Origin: Ariolimax columbianus
Taxonomy: Eukaryota > Mollusca > Gastropoda > Stylommatophora > Arionidae
Assembly (NCBI GenBank): GCA_036924085.1
Contig: JAVGWX010000013.1
Span: 40,313,893 to 40,377,892 of the forward strand
Direction: 5' to 3'
Length of the DNA stretch: 64,000 bases
Part shown: positions 36,801 to 46,588 of the stretch, piece after piece
How the letters are laid out: each line of letters opens with the position of its first letter
Numbering within the stretch: the first letter of the stretch is position 1
Made by a program: the position numbers and the translations under genes
The notes under the pieces: generated by a model
What the model saw: only the letters and a program-made list of their open reading frames with translations
What the model was told of the DNA's origin: nothing
The model's database searches: none

Positions 36801-39800
36801 CTCTGCTACGCTATGACAAGTGCTGCGGAGGGTGGTTAACCGATGTGCGAGTCCATCATAATAGACTCAAACACTAGAGCAAAGTAGACTTGCAGCCTGT
36901 TAGGCACCATCTATGCTGCTCTTAACAAAGATAAATAGTGATCCTTGATCAATCATACTTTTCTGCGAGAAGCTGCAATGATCCGGTGGCATCCAGTGTA
37001 CCTCTGGCATTGCGACATCCAAACTGTTTATCTTTCAGCACATCCTCTATATTGGAATCAATTCTTTTAATTATCTTCAAAAGAATTTTTAAGATGCAAG
37101 GGGATAAATAACATTTATTTAGAGTTATAAAGTTCTCATTCAACAAAATCAGCTTCAGTGCTCTGTGACGGCGCGGATTAGTGGTTAAGTAACACGGCTC
37201 ACAATCCGAAGGTGCTGGGTTCGCTCCCCAATCCCAGCACCGGTCGTTAACCCAGGGAAGTAAACCTTTAGAAAATGAAGTAGGAAGCAGACCCTTACAT
37301 AAAATGCATGCTGAAGCTGGATGCACTGGGCTGAGAGGCGCAAAGTAAAAACATAATGCAACACACATCACCTTGGAGAAAAGAGAAAAAAAAAGGCGAA
37401 GACCAAAAAAAAACCACTGCGCTCCAAGTACACCCATAGCTGTGTAGTTTCTCTCAACAAATGATAAAATGCAAGAATACAGTTGGTTCCTGTCACTCGG
37501 TAATTGTACACACTCTTGCTCAATTCTCTCATGCACTCACTCCACGTGACCCTTGTTTGATTTCAAAGTCTCGCAGCATTACGATGTCATTACAGCAGAC
37601 AGTCATTGACAGACTTCAAAATATCACCCCTATCCATATCTGATGTAGCAATAACAGGTGCTTTTGACGCCAAGATGCCAGTTCCTTCGTTGCCCTGAGC
37701 CCCAGCATGATCCGTAGTGCAACCCAGAACCTACCGTGCCTCTTAATTCTGGATGCATTCCAACCTTTCACAATGTTACCTTGATAGTGTGAGAATGCCC
37801 AGAATCAATAACTGACAAAACTGGTGATAGAGGATAAAAAGTCGTCTCTGTTCCAAGTTTGCAGGTACCATTGCCTTGAGTGCTGTCAGCCCTCACGTGT
37901 ATCTTTGCATGGTTTGGTTGACGTGGTATTTGTAAGACAGGCTGCGATCAAATGATTCTCTGAGGTATTTCAACCTGTCGCACCTCTCAATGATCCCTCC
38001 ATCCAGGGTTATGTAAGAGATGTCGGTTACCACAGAGTTGTTCAAGGAGGATCACATCACGCAGTTCTTGTAAGGATTGATCTGGGAGCTGGAATTCTTA
38101 CTCCCCTGTGCGATAGCTTGCAAGATCTTCTGGATGTCTCTCTGTGCATCATGTCTATCTGAGCACATCCTGTATGTCAGAATATCATTGTAGATGTTAA
38201 TGTTCACTCTGACCTTGTGATTTGAATGTTGGTCACTTTTATTGTTTAGATAATAGCGGAGAATAGAGTAATGCTGAGAATAGAGCAATGCTGAACATAT
38301 TCGTTTCGGTTCTGATATCAATGATCCCAAGTAGATTGCAATTGTTCTCTCCATCAGGGCAGCTGATATCCAGTCATTAGTTGACTCCACATTGCCTCAA
38401 ACAGCACATCAAGATTCCAAAGTCAACTGGGTTTTATACATCCTCTCCAGAACTATGGCGACTGTTTCTTGCACGTACTGGAAGCCCTCATACACATATG
38501 CACCTCATGTCCCAGCATTGCCTCAAGTCTCCATTGGTCTGTAACTGTCCAGCACATCAGGTAGAATATGTTCACGCTTTAGATAAGACATTATTTTTTT
38601 CTGCCATAGACATTCTGTAGGGTAAATATACTATAATTACTGAGCAGCATTTCATTAGTGCAGCAGTTAGAGCACTTTTTAAGTCAAACATAAGGGGTTC
38701 AACTCTTGTTACTGATAAATTCCTATTCTCCTAGCCAGACTATACAGGTGCAGCCTGTTTTCAGCGGTGTGACATTGAGGCAGTATCGGGTCTTGGTCAG
38801 CTCTGGTTCGCTGACGCTGATACAAGCAGCCAGCTATAAAAAATGTTCCTCTCTCATTTCCACTTTTGCATTAATGCCATTTATTATGGCATCTTTGTTA
38901 TGAATCTTTCATGTCATAGGAAATTTAATTATGTGTCTTACGTCGCAATATTAGCTCAATTTGCTTAAAATTAATTCATTTTTATTTTTAATAAAACCTT
39001 GGTGTACTGAATTGCAGAACTTGGTGCAAACTGAAAGACACAAATCTGCAAAAGTGTCCAGAACTAGAAAGGGTTAAGGAAATGTGTCAAAAGCACTTTA
39101 GACATTCTTGTAGTAGCAATTTGTTTTTCATGATGAGGCTGATTATCCTATGCACAACCCTTTTTAGTCCGTCTTTACAACAGGCTTGAAAGTGGTTCTA
39201 TTCTTTGCTTCCCAGGATCAAAATAGCTTTGACAATTTAGAATTTCAGCAAATGCCTAGTAAGATGATTAAATAAATAATCTTCTGAATATCAAATGTTA
39301 CCTCAAAATTTGGCCGTCTAAGTTCTACCCTCCAGCCAGTTGCCCTGGCCACTCTCCATCCAAGATCTCTGGACAGTTTCTAGAAGTTTAAAGTAAAATC
39401 GTAAATTCTCTGATTCTAAATCTGAACAAGTGCAAAAATAATTATAAATAAAAAAAATCATTAAATAAATATATACAGCATAGATGCAGTCTGCTGAAGG
39501 TAGTTCAGAATGTTCAATATCTTCTTCTTCTTTGCCTTTATCATCTTGAGGTATTTAGGTCATCAACCAGCCTTCCCAAGCAGATGTTTCCGGTGTTATT
39601 TTATCCCCAGATTCTCCCTGTCTTTCACATATCTACCTCTAGGCCTCCTCTCCATTCATCCTTTTTCTCTTCCATGACAGAGATTGCCAGGTAATACTGA
39701 TTTGTTGGTTTTCATAGTCTGTGACCTATCCAGTTCCACCTTCTTTCTATGATTTCCTGTTCCACCTGTCCATGTTTTGTTTCTCTCCCATAAGCTGGGT

Positions 39801-42800
39801 TGTAACCAAGTCAAACCAATATCGGGCTCAGAACCCATATATTGCAAATAAAATAGACATTTAAATTAGCCATAGGATTTTAATAAGGCAGAGAAAATTG
39901 AAAATAAACTATTATAACTCTCATGGCTTGATATACAATTAAATATGCTACAAAACTTACATGAAACAAGCTCTCAAAAATTATAACACAAACCTAGTCA
40001 ATTATTGTCTTATGAAGAAATACATAGATGGAAGCAGTGCTGCTGAAGGTTAAAAGTCTATAAAAACATAGTCTGAGCCATTACCTATAAAAGTTTTTAT
40101 CATCTTTCTTTTCTGTACTTGTTCGTTGATGCAGAAATATCTGCCAACATGCATTGTTAGACTTGTCTATAGTCAAGAAGAGTGAAAAAAGTTTGGAAGC
40201 ATCTGAAATGTAGTGCTACCGTTGTTTGGAGTGAGTGAGTTGGATAGATAAAAGATTCAATAACAATATCCTCACTGAGGTAAACATACAGAGACAAATA
40301 TTTAAAATAATACAAAAATGAAAGTTGCTTTGACTGGGACACAGTATGTGACATGAAAGATCTTCTACAGGTGATACTAGAGGACAAGATTCAGGGGAAA
40401 AGAGGAATGGGGCGACCAAGATTTACCTTTACATCTCAGACATGCAGATACATTTAAATACAAACCTACACTGAAATGAAGAGAGCTGCAGAGAACAGGG
40501 TCAAATGGAAAGACATGCTCAGACAACTTTACAACCAAATCTTAGAATTGACCAGCCAGAGGATATAGTCAAATGGAGAGATATACTCAGACAACCTTAC
40601 AATCAGTCCATCATCAGATGATGAGTCAAATCTAGTGTTAATCTATTTTTAAAGAAAGATATTTTATATAAAACCATTCTAATCTGCACCTTTAGATTCA
40701 TCCATTTGCTGACTTTGCCAGAACATTTGACTGACATCCGGAAAGAAATACATCCCTTGGTATTATTTTTATTGTCACTTTCTGTTGAGCACTTTGAATA
40801 ACAAATCAACTGTTCTCCGTTGCATATGTCTGAAGTACAACAGATGTGATCGTACTTATGGCCCACACATTTTTCAGGCCCAGCTAGTCTTTCAGAGTCA
40901 GGATAAATGTCCTTGCTGACGTCAGACGGGCAGTCAAGGATATTCTGCTGTTCATGGTTGAGAGTAGATGCTCCAACAGTTTCTGATCTACTGTATACAA
41001 CATCCAACTTTCTACATTTTTCTGTTGGCTCTTTATCTAAGTCAAGTCTTGGAACATGGATGTTCTCTGTTTTCAAACAATCACAGTTATTTCTCAAAGT
41101 TCCTTGTAAGTTTTCTTGCTTTGGATGGACTGTGGAATGGTGCCAATTAGGTGTCCCTATTGCATTTGGAAAATGAGCGGATGAGCTGTGAAGACGATGT
41201 ACATTATTCATGTTCTCAATCTTGCTATCTTTATTGTCCTGTAACATGAGCTGCTCGAGCACATTTATTGCATTGAAAAAGCTTTCTTTGGCTGACAAAG
41301 TAGACATCAGCTTGTCCAGGAAAGTCCTCTTATCTGAAAAAAAAATGTTTGAATTAAAAAATAAATATAAAAAAAGATCAAAATCAAGATATATGAACTT
41401 TTATATGAATACCAAAGTTTCACAATCTTTATCTGACAGTAGCCCCTTTTTCGACCTTGTTTTCTTCCTGTGACCACCCCACACCTCTATTCCCCATCCC
41501 ACTGAGAGAAAGGTAGCTATTTAAAAGTTTTATTTGTAAATAGAAAAAGTTTTATTTACAATTTGTCTAATTTATAAAATTACATTAAAATATGTATACT
41601 TTAAGTATTTCTCGATAGATGTGATCCTTGTGTGACCAGAAACAGACTTGTTAATATATGGTTCTATTGCTGTGAGGGATAACCGAAGATCAAGTCAACT
41701 TTGCCAGCAGTCCAAAAACCAGAAGAGTCATAGTACAGGGAGTCCCATCTCACTGTAACATTCAAGACAACTAGGACGCAGACAGACTGGCGAAAGAAGG
41801 TGTAAAGTTACCACAACCAGATTCAAGTGTGACCTATGAAGAGTCCAAAAGGTTTATTAGGGCCAGATACATGGACTAATGGGAAACAGACCATACTGGC
41901 TACACAAAAATATATGCTTATTACCAGTTGAACAGAAGAGAGCAGGTGATGATCTTCCGGGCTTTGCACAGGCCACAACAGACTGAGGCACCATCTATTC
42001 AATAAACTGAATATAGGTGCTGCTGACAAATGCTCCTCTGGTACTTGGTAAATGAATCCATGAACATCTGCTGCAAAATTGCATGACATATGAGGACCAG
42101 AGAAAGCACATGTGGCCACTACTAGTGTCAACACTAGACAAGCTCTATGGCAGTGTTGACAGCCTCAGGATTGGCCGCTGCTTTCTTTGAACAAATTCAA
42201 GCTGGCGCCTGACAGCGTCCAAAGAAGAAGAAATGTAAATATTTTGTAAATAATAAAAATACTACTTTTGTTGTTGATGTTTTTTGCCCATAATGAGTAA
42301 GTTTGCTCTTTTCTGTGCCCTGAAAAGGGCATTCAATGGTGGGTGGTAGTAGCATTCTTCACATCCCGAGCGAGCGGATGAAGGTGGGCCACGGTCCTCC
42401 ATATAGTTGTGCTTTGCTTGGCTTTATCTGCGTGACGCCCACTGATATGGGGATCACGTTGATCCACATCTCGTCAGCCGGACTGCCTTGAAACAGCCTG
42501 TTTGCAGGAAACTACATGGAAAAGAGATAGTGATCTTGATCAATATATTGTGCCTGACCCCGACAGGACGTCCTGACCGGACTAGCATTTCAGTTTCCCA
42601 AATACAACTTTTAAAAATAGGTATTATTAGAAAGCCACATAGAGAGAGATCGGCTCTGTCAGGTGTATACTGGCCCAAGATACACTGTTGTTGTGTGGCG
42701 GGAGCAAGGTAGACCCACATTCTGTCAGATGCCATCTAGACCTGATGTTATAGCCAGCTACACAGTCACCTTTTTGCGACATATTCTCAGTGAGGCGATA

Positions 42801-45800
42801 ATTCCTAGAATAATTTTTTCGATTTTAAATTTGAATTTTGCTCGAGCAGTGGTCGTTAGGCATACTTTTTTATTTCCAACTGCCAAGGGATTGTTAACGT
42901 GCGTGCCACTGCACATGGTTGTCTAATCTCACTTCTCAGAGATCAGGGTAATATTTTTACCAGATGATCCTCGTGAAAAAAATCCGTCTCCACCACGACT
43001 TCCAGCACCTGATGCAAACACCTTACATCGAGACCACAATATACACTTGGAAAACTCAAAGCTTCAATTTATAACAAACACACATCATACACTCTATACG
43101 GGATCAAGATGCTGAGCAGCGCATGTGTTGCAGCGGTCAGCGACCCATAGCTGATTGCTAGCGTCAGGGCCAGCGAAAGGTGCAAATATCGCAGTCAAGC
43201 TGTAAACTACGACACATCACATTGCATTCTCACATTCTGCTACTTAGGCCAGTGTCAGGGTTTGGTAGCGGGAGATTGAGAACAAACGAAGCCAAGACAA
43301 GCCAAGCCATACACTCTATACATGTAAACAGATTATAATGTATAACTATAACAAACATGTGCTTACTTTGAATATATTGTGAATTATCATAATCTGCTAC
43401 TGCAACAAACAAACGCTCAACTGATCTCACTGCCAAGATTCTTGGAAAATTTAACCCACTGGCAGCTGAAAGCTTGAAGAACACTTTGCCATCTCTAACA
43501 GAGACCTGATAAGAAAATATAAATACAATTTTAGACATAAATTTTCTCCTCTTTCCTATGATGAGTAATTTATTTTAGTTGTTATTTCTTAGAGCTGTTG
43601 ACAAATATGCTCCATGTGTAGGCAAGTTATTACTGTTTCTATGGTAACTGGTTTACCTGGGTAACAAGCAGTTTAGCACTAATGAAGCCTTCTGTCCAAG
43701 AAGAGGGTCCTCACCGTTTTTACGAAAAGAGATGTTTGAAGTGAAATGAAATGCCATAACAAAGAATATAATGAACATTGTTTTTACAAATAGGCATAAT
43801 TTTACCGTTGTTTAATTGAATAACCCAGCCATGCATACTAAGAAACGCTTTAGGGTAGACATTAAAGTCAACAAAGATAAAGACAGCCCCATAGCAGACA
43901 CTGCTGTTGAGGATGAAGCATTAGGGTCAGAAAGAGGTAATCCTTCTTGATTACCTGGAACCTGGACAAACTACCAATTCTGACTGTTACATTGCGATGC
44001 TGACTAAGCAGAAGGATTGAATTTTCAGGGTCAGGCCAGAGAAGAAGACAACATGTCTTTTGTAACATGATAACGCCAGGCCCCATACCAGTTTGAAGAG
44101 TATTGAGCACATTGTTAGTATTGGCTGGACTGAGCTATCACACTCGCCGTATAGTCTGGATTTGTCGCCTTCTGACTTCCATCTGTTCGGGCCAATGAAA
44201 AATAGATTGTGTGGGCAACATTTTCCTAGTAATGACACCATTATAGCAGCTGTGAAACAGTGGGTCACCTCTGCTGGTGCAGATTTTTATGAGCACGGCA
44301 TGTATGCTCTCGTTCCTCGTTGAAGAAAATATATAACCAAGGGTGGTGACCATGTTTCAAAATCATTTTTTAAAGGCAAGACATTATCATATAGTGTTAT
44401 TGTGCTTTTTTTATGTTATGGTTTCCACGGAACAAAGTAGAAGGCATTACTTTTGGAAATATGTATATGTTTATATATATATATATATATATATACATAC
44501 ACACACACACACACACATATTTGTATGTAAGGGGGTCTTGAAATGAAAATCTCAAAAGTGTGATAGAAATTTTATAAACCATGCCTTTGTATTGTAACTT
44601 GTTAATATGGTTGCTAAGGATGTATAGAGTGTCTTGTATGTGCCATCACTGTGCAGACGAACAACATAACATTATAGTAGTCGCAGTTGAAAGATGGCTG
44701 CCCCACTATTGACATGTACCAAAGAGGAGTAGAGAAGCGGTGAAACTTATAGAAACTCATCGGCGAATGAAGGTTCAGTATACTGATGCATAACTTTCAC
44801 TCCAGCAAGTGTATTAGTGGAGTAAATAGTTTCAAAATGCCATTAGTTCTGCACCTGACCCAGTCATGCACAGTTTGTCATCTTTTAACTGCAATTATGA
44901 CGTCATGTTGTTCCTCTGCACCGTAATGGCATTCTCTGAGTAGCTGCGGGTCCAAACTTTGTTTCCAGCGGACCCTGACTTGGACTACAGAAGTCCAGTG
45001 TGCGGTAAGCACTCCTTCAGTCGTCTCGAATGTTGTTGCATTCAGCAAGAGAGTCTGACCAACACATTTGGGATCTTCCATGCTGTCTCTTTTATCCTCG
45101 GGGGTACCAGACTGCTGTCGCCGTGCTCCACCGACCATCCTTTGGCCGCAACATGTGATCTGCCCATCTATGTTTTGCCTCGTCTGCATAGAGTACAGCA
45201 TCATTCACCAAGGTCGTATGTTGTAATTGTGGAGATTTTGCATTCATTCGTTCCTGAAAGTGATTCCGACCAAGTATCTCTCAAGAGAGACCTGGGTCAC
45301 TCTCAATTTGCCCAGTGATTTTGTTAGAGTTCGTACATTGTGGTCTTGACAACTGTCCAGGACTGATTTAATGGACGAGAAGGCTGTCCAGCCCGAGATA
45401 CGGTGTTAGGTTATTCTCTGTATTGAGGAGGTGTCCAAGATGGATGTACCAGTTGACATCCTCTAATCGAACCCTGCCAAGAAAGACTGAATCACAATTG
45501 GCGAAATGATTGTGCAACACTTTAATTTAAACACAATTTGTCTCCTATTTCAAGACCTTCGTTACACATTTTGAAAAATGTGATTTTTAGAGTATATTGT
45601 TCTTCACATATCTTTATCTTGTCTTGAGTTATGTCTTAAAGGGTCACTTACATTGTGGTCCACATGATATGGTTTGGATGGTTGCCCACGGACAGCCCAT
45701 TTAAGACGCTAACTCTAGCTCATTATCAACTACAGTGTGTGCTATAACAAGGTTTTATATTAGTGTATTGCGCCAGATCACAGAGAGATCTGTTTCAAGC

Positions 45801-46186
45801 ACGGTGGCGGAGTTCGGACGCAGTTACAAATTCCACTTAGTGGAGGTCAAGCAGGGAAAGTCCTGAACGCCACAACTTTATTAACTGCTGCTGAACTTGG
45901 CTGGCGTGAACAAGATTTTAACTGTAGGACTCTTAAGTCTATCTAATAAAATAAATAAAATCAAAATGCATGCAAATCGCCAAATCATTTGGGCTTGGCA
46001 AATGCCAATGGGGAAGAAAACTGAAAAGGCAGGACTTCATTCAGTGATTCACATTTCAAAAGAACCAATTAGGTGCAAACGTACGTGAGTAGCATTAAGT
46101 TTTTCTAATATTTCATTTTCAGCAAAACTCTCCGTTCCTCTTCCTGCCGTTGCAAAAAACGATGCACGTTCTTCTCCTTCCGTCAT
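24563..46186 (-). CDS. THUMPD2: THUMP domain-containing methyltransferase, THUMPD2-like, complete (10 exons)
   Basis: Class I SAM-dependent RNA N2-guanine methyltransferase of the TRMT11/THUMPD family; vertebrate THUMPD2 modifies U6 snRNA. Exons, 5' to 3': 46085-46186, 43367-43505, 40690-41333, 39302-39379, 36027-36079, 33814-33901, 31254-31325, 29086-29200, 26186-26306 and 24563-24833. Together they give about 560 residues (human about 500). Order: N-terminal FFATAGRGTE domain; long low-conservation Cys/Ser-rich linker; THUMP domain (FRMSVKCSG to HINDEHVTTG); SRRAYIMDSGLRAPVAW; motif I DPMCGKATILIE; then CDAPFNQ in place of the usual DxPFG. All phases close and all introns are GT/AG. The start is the first ATG of exon 1. 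The two altered methyltransferase motifs are notable. THUMPD3 is less likely because of the GLRxxxAW context and the short C terminus. Confidence 0.93.
24935..25290 (-). mobile_element. Retroposon family A, minus strand, near full length
   Basis: Begins with the complement of the (GAA)n tail (cttcttcttcttctttg) and carries the complement of all main blocks to gctgctcagcatcttgatcc. Lies in the intron between the last two THUMPD2 exons. Confidence 0.8.
25295..25640 (-). mobile_element. Retroposon family B, minus strand
   Basis: Complement of the family B consensus from the (CAA)n tail (ttgttgttta) through gtgctatgcttggcttcatc. Confidence 0.78.
25785..25885 (+). mobile_element. Retroposon family B, 3' fragment
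   Basis: aagctactgtaacccaccac and tattcaacaacagg match the family B end. Confidence 0.55.
26186..26306 (-). CDS. THUMPD2: THUMPD2-like exon with motif IV
   Basis: Acceptor tctatttcag, donor TACAG|gtaaat. Encodes MPYRDGCLDVVVCDAPFNQK, then a helix LREIYR. DAPF corresponds to the catalytic DxPF(G) of N2-guanine methyltransferases, with Asn in place of the usual Gly. Confidence 0.9.
27208..27530 (+). mobile_element. Repeat family H copy
   Basis: See 15290-15630: shares agccagtggcaagacata and atttgagaggtgaatg. Confidence 0.55.
27835..28035 (+). mobile_element. tRNA-derived SINE (family E)
   Basis: B-box-like gtgtttgaatcatg followed by tggagacttttttcacgtgg, then cagtgtcgagcgcgttaaaa and gctgcccggaataaaattc. 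Shared with 58655-58850, 47465-47660 and 42840-43015. Confidence 0.72.
28497..29035 (-). mobile_element. LINE 3' region, minus strand, (GAA)n tail
   Basis: The low-coordinate end is tcttcttcttcttc (a GAA tail on the minus strand). The following gacccatct-like body matches 39525-39840 and the plus-strand piece at 55205-55465. Confidence 0.65.
29086..29200 (-). CDS. THUMPD2: THUMPD2-like exon, SAM-binding motif II region
   Basis: Acceptor cattacag, donor CTCA|gtaaga. Encodes WFMGSDSNSLQIDKARQNL and LLLKADGL. This matches the GxDxxxxxxxxxxxN segment that follows motif I in Rossmann-fold methyltransferases. Confidence 0.9.
29261..29854 (+). mobile_element. TTAA-flanked element family D, apparently complete
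   Basis: 594 bp between TTAA at 29257-29260 and 29855-29858, ends CTTTAGCG... and ...AGTAAGGG. Copies with the same body are at 4430, 20790, 52557 and 61255. It is non-coding and the ends are only weakly inverted. A piggyBac-type MITE is a reasonable guess. Confidence 0.58.
30015..30825 (+). mobile_element. CR1/L2-like LINE, RT C-terminal part
   Basis: Frame 30058-30432 reads MEFNVDKFTIIHMG, KERDLGVIIDYTGK, YKALVRHTLEYCVQVWSPY and QKRATKPIVGF, the C-terminal part of the RT of CR1-type LINEs. Further remnants are VVNAWNALPQEVV and a tail at tctgcagagtcttctaaac. Confidence 0.82.
31121..31166 (-). mobile_element. Short 3' scrap of the (TAAG)n-tailed LINE
   Basis: Complement of gaggtgtagaggt... 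gcgactaagtaagtaag, matching the end of the LINE at 17689-18771. Confidence 0.7.
31254..31325 (-). CDS. THUMPD2: THUMPD2-like exon, SAM motif I
   Basis: A 24-codon exon, acceptor tttctttcag, donor CCAGA|gtaaat. It reads PGDIVLDPMCGKATILIEAS. The family consensus is DPMCGxGTxxxE, so the second glycine is Ala here. Confidence 0.93.
31500..32092 (+). mobile_element. RTE-like LINE 3' part
   Basis: Frame 31503-31841 reads TRIRWAGHVVRMPDNRIPKQ, LVGGQKKHFKDSFKIS and INSWECLAQD. Further on it shows a shifted ICGRGFCARIGLYSHLQTH zinc-like motif, typical of invertebrate RTE-like polyprotein C termini. Confidence 0.82.
32505..32847 (+). mobile_element. Retroposon family B copy
   Basis: Near full length, ends tgggcattaaacaacaac. 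Lies 60 bp from another family B copy in the same orientation. Confidence 0.75.
32905..33262 (+). mobile_element. Retroposon family B copy, tandem neighbour
   Basis: Same strand and nearly full length, with gaggaagactaacatctgg at the start and gtgggcattcgaaacaac at the end. Confidence 0.75.
33446..33502 (+). repeat. 29-bp duplication
   Basis: gatcaaataataagtaactt repeated twice, one change between units. Confidence 0.85.
33814..33901 (-). CDS. THUMPD2: THUMPD2-like exon (GLR-AW linker)
   Basis: Acceptor tattcacag, donor ATCAAG|gttcat. The first base completes Arg, then FPISRRAYIMDSGLRAPVAW and IMSQLSYIK. This is the conserved segment joining THUMP to the methyltransferase fold. Confidence 0.92.
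33940..34100 (+). mobile_element. Retroposon family A, 3' fragment
   Basis: gaccgaaaggtgcatatatc, tagcgggagattgagaacga and a gcagaagt tail. Confidence 0.7.
34125..34412 (+). mobile_element. Retroposon family A copy
   Basis: Contains tgaggtgatagcag, ctgaccaagaccctat, ccaagctgcaaactaaga and a gcagaagaagaaat end. Confidence 0.65.
34583..34870 (-). mobile_element. RTE-like LINE C-terminal fragment, minus strand
   Basis: The minus strand reads VQKRRYRDSFKVSLKNFNID and FWELLAHN, parallel to GGQKKHFKDSFKIS at 31608. Confidence 0.75.
34922..35180 (+). mobile_element. tRNA-derived SINE (family F)
   Basis: A-box-like gcacaatggttagcaagctg and B-box-like gagttcgttcc spaced as in a tRNA, followed by an unrelated body (ccttaaataggcaccgtttc). 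Single copy here. No acceptor-stem closure, so not a functional tRNA. Confidence 0.6.
35200..35880. other. THUMPD2 intron, no recognised feature
   Basis: Around 35651-35848 both strands stay open for about 60 codons, without splice support or recognised homology. Confidence 0.4.
36027..36079 (-). CDS. THUMPD2: THUMPD2-like exon (end of THUMP domain)
   Basis: A 53-nt exon, acceptor tttctgaaag, donor ACCAG|gtaaga. Encodes VCLHINDEHVTTGVPLT, equivalent to the IHLNDxxxxxGIP strand that closes the THUMP domain. It was found by splice phase and homology, not as a long ORF. Confidence 0.9.
36195..36660 (-). mobile_element. LINE RT fragment, minus strand
   Basis: The minus strand reads IKFADDQVIVGGGS, an RT catalytic box, near 36530-36560. 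The low-coordinate end, ctggttgaacagtctggttg, matches 16238-16340. Confidence 0.7.
36685..36925 (+). mobile_element. Unclassified repeat family G
   Basis: Shares gtagccgggaggaggatttc and gcaccatctatgctgctctt with complementary copies at 57755-57990 and 58862-58975. Confidence 0.6.
37165..37402 (+). mobile_element. tRNA-derived SINE (family C)
   Basis: gattagtggttaagtaacac, B box gttcgctcccc, body aaaatgcatgctgaagctgg, A-rich tail. Confidence 0.8.
37600..38350 (-). mobile_element. Jockey/I-like LINE fragment, minus strand
   Basis: The minus strand gives CDRLKYLRESFDRSLSYKYH and GLTALKAMVPANLEQ, the RT-to-thumb region, followed by scraps of the RNase H region (37610-37760). Confidence 0.7.
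39302..39379 (-). CDS. THUMPD2: THUMPD2-like exon (THUMP helix-strand)
   Basis: A 26-codon exon, acceptor gtttctag, donor GAG|gtaaca. Encodes KLSRDLGWRVARATGW and VELRRPNFE, matching the GWKxDLRNPxLE block of the THUMP domain. Confidence 0.9.
39525..39840 (-). mobile_element. LINE 3' region, minus strand
   Basis: cttcttcttctttgccttta at the low end, body matching 28497-28870 (attgccaggtaatactg / attgcctggtgatactg). Confidence 0.65.
40425..40612 (+). mobile_element. LINE 3' fragment
   Basis: Reads degenerate MKRAAENRVKWKDMLRQLYN twice in part (gtcaaatgg-aga-gaca-t-ctcagacaac). Complement of the ends at 16330 and 36220. Confidence 0.6.
40690..41333 (-). CDS. THUMPD2: THUMPD2-like large exon: variable linker and start of THUMP
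   Basis: A 644-nt exon, acceptor ttttttttcag, donor CTAAAG|gtgcag. It begins KRTFLDKLMSTLSAKE and has some 180 residues of polar, Cys-containing, unconserved sequence. It ends ISFRMSVKCSGKVSKW, the first THUMP strand. The linker has no domain I recognise. In human THUMPD2 the same place also holds a long charged spacer. Confidence 0.88.
41695..42226 (+). mobile_element. Degenerate LINE RNase H copy
   Basis: About 85% similar by eye to 11300-11830, with frameshifts and stops throughout (…[15 protein letters not shown]…). Ends caaagaagaagaaat. Lies in THUMPD2 intron 2. Confidence 0.8.
42262..42585 (-). mobile_element. Retroposon family B, minus strand
   Basis: Begins with the complement of the tail (ttgttgttgatg) and carries gtgctttgcttggctttatc. 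Confidence 0.75.
42840..43015 (-). mobile_element. SINE family E, minus strand
   Basis: The complement reads catcaggtgctggaagtcgt, then tggagacggatttttttcac, as in the copy at 27835. Confidence 0.65.
43100..43300 (+). mobile_element. Retroposon family A, internally deleted
   Basis: gatgctgagcagcgcatgtg then jumps from ccagcgaa to aggtgcaaatatcgcagtca and ends gagattgagaacaaacgaag. Confidence 0.7.
43367..43505 (-). CDS. THUMPD2: THUMPD2-like exon 2
   Basis: Acceptor cttatcag, donor TTCAAA|gtaagc. Encodes VSVRDGKVFFKL and ILAVRSVERLFVAV, matching GKVFFxxxxxxxxxxxLKSAERLF near the family N terminus. Confidence 0.9.
43890..44445 (+). mobile_element. mariner-like transposase, catalytic C-terminal half
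   Basis: Shifted frames give a HDNARPHTS-like box, then an open frame from 44093 with SLDLSPSDFHLFGPMK and QHFPSNDTIIAAVKQWV. This holds the second and third catalytic Asp region of a DD34D mariner transposase. The first Asp region is lost. Complements the N-terminal halves elsewhere in the window. Confidence 0.85.
44473..44520 (+). repeat. (TA)n(CA)n microsatellite
   Basis: Composite dinucleotide tract beside the mariner 3' end. Confidence 0.9.
44880..45545 (-). mobile_element. RTE-like LINE C-terminal region, minus strand
   Basis: Shifted frames on the minus strand give EDVNWYIHLGHLLNTENN, ADEAKHRWADHMLRPKDGRW, GRSQMCWSDSL and WTSVVQVRVRWKQSLDP, in the order of RTE/BovB-type polyprotein ends. 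Confidence 0.72.
45550..46080. other. THUMPD2 intron 1, no recognised feature
   Basis: AT-rich sequence, with no repeat family that I could match to others here. Confidence 0.4.
46085..46186 (-). CDS. THUMPD2: THUMPD2-like exon 1 with start codon
   Basis: 34 codons from ATG to CAC|gtacgt. Encodes MTEGEERASFFATAGRGTES and ends LEKLNATH. FFxTAGRGxE at residues 9-19 is the family's N-terminal signature, so the start is secure. Confidence 0.92.
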
Positions 46187-46588
46187 CTTATATGAACTAA
46201 AACTAAGTATATAAACGTTAAGTCTACACTATTTTAAAGTTTCGTTATGTGGGAAAGCCGAGTATGTTTTTATATTGTGCTCATTGTAAGTTTTGCAAAA
46301 TAAGTTGTACTATTATAAACATAAAATAACTTTTCCGCTAAGAAATTGTCTAATTATACACATAGACAATTATAAATAATTTAAATTTAAATTTTGAATT
46401 ATCATTAAAATAGAGTTCTTTTGTGTACAATATAATTTCAAACAGAATAAAATTATTTTGTTACGAATCAAGGGACGCAATCCGCAAAATAATGGCTGCG
46501 TCCTTGAAGGAATGAAGCACATCTTCGCACGATTCACAGAAACAACCAAACAGTTGCTCTATTGTGTATAGAACTGACTGCACGTGAA
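46187..46588. promoter_or_regulatory. Bidirectional promoter interval between THUMPD2 and MRPL4
   Basis: 402 bp separate the two divergent start codons, so both 5' UTRs and promoters must share this stretch unless UTR introns exist. It is AT-rich and mostly repeat-free, unlike its surroundings. It carries an inverted repeat (GGGACGCA at 46472-46479, TGCGTCC at 46497-46503) around AATAATGGCTGCG, which resembles a YY1-type element. No clear TATA box position can be assigned. Promoter function is inferred from the layout. Confidence 0.7.

Noticed and set aside
44339..44582. Tyr/Ile and Val/Cys repeat ORFs.
   Set aside because: Translations of the TA/CA microsatellite.
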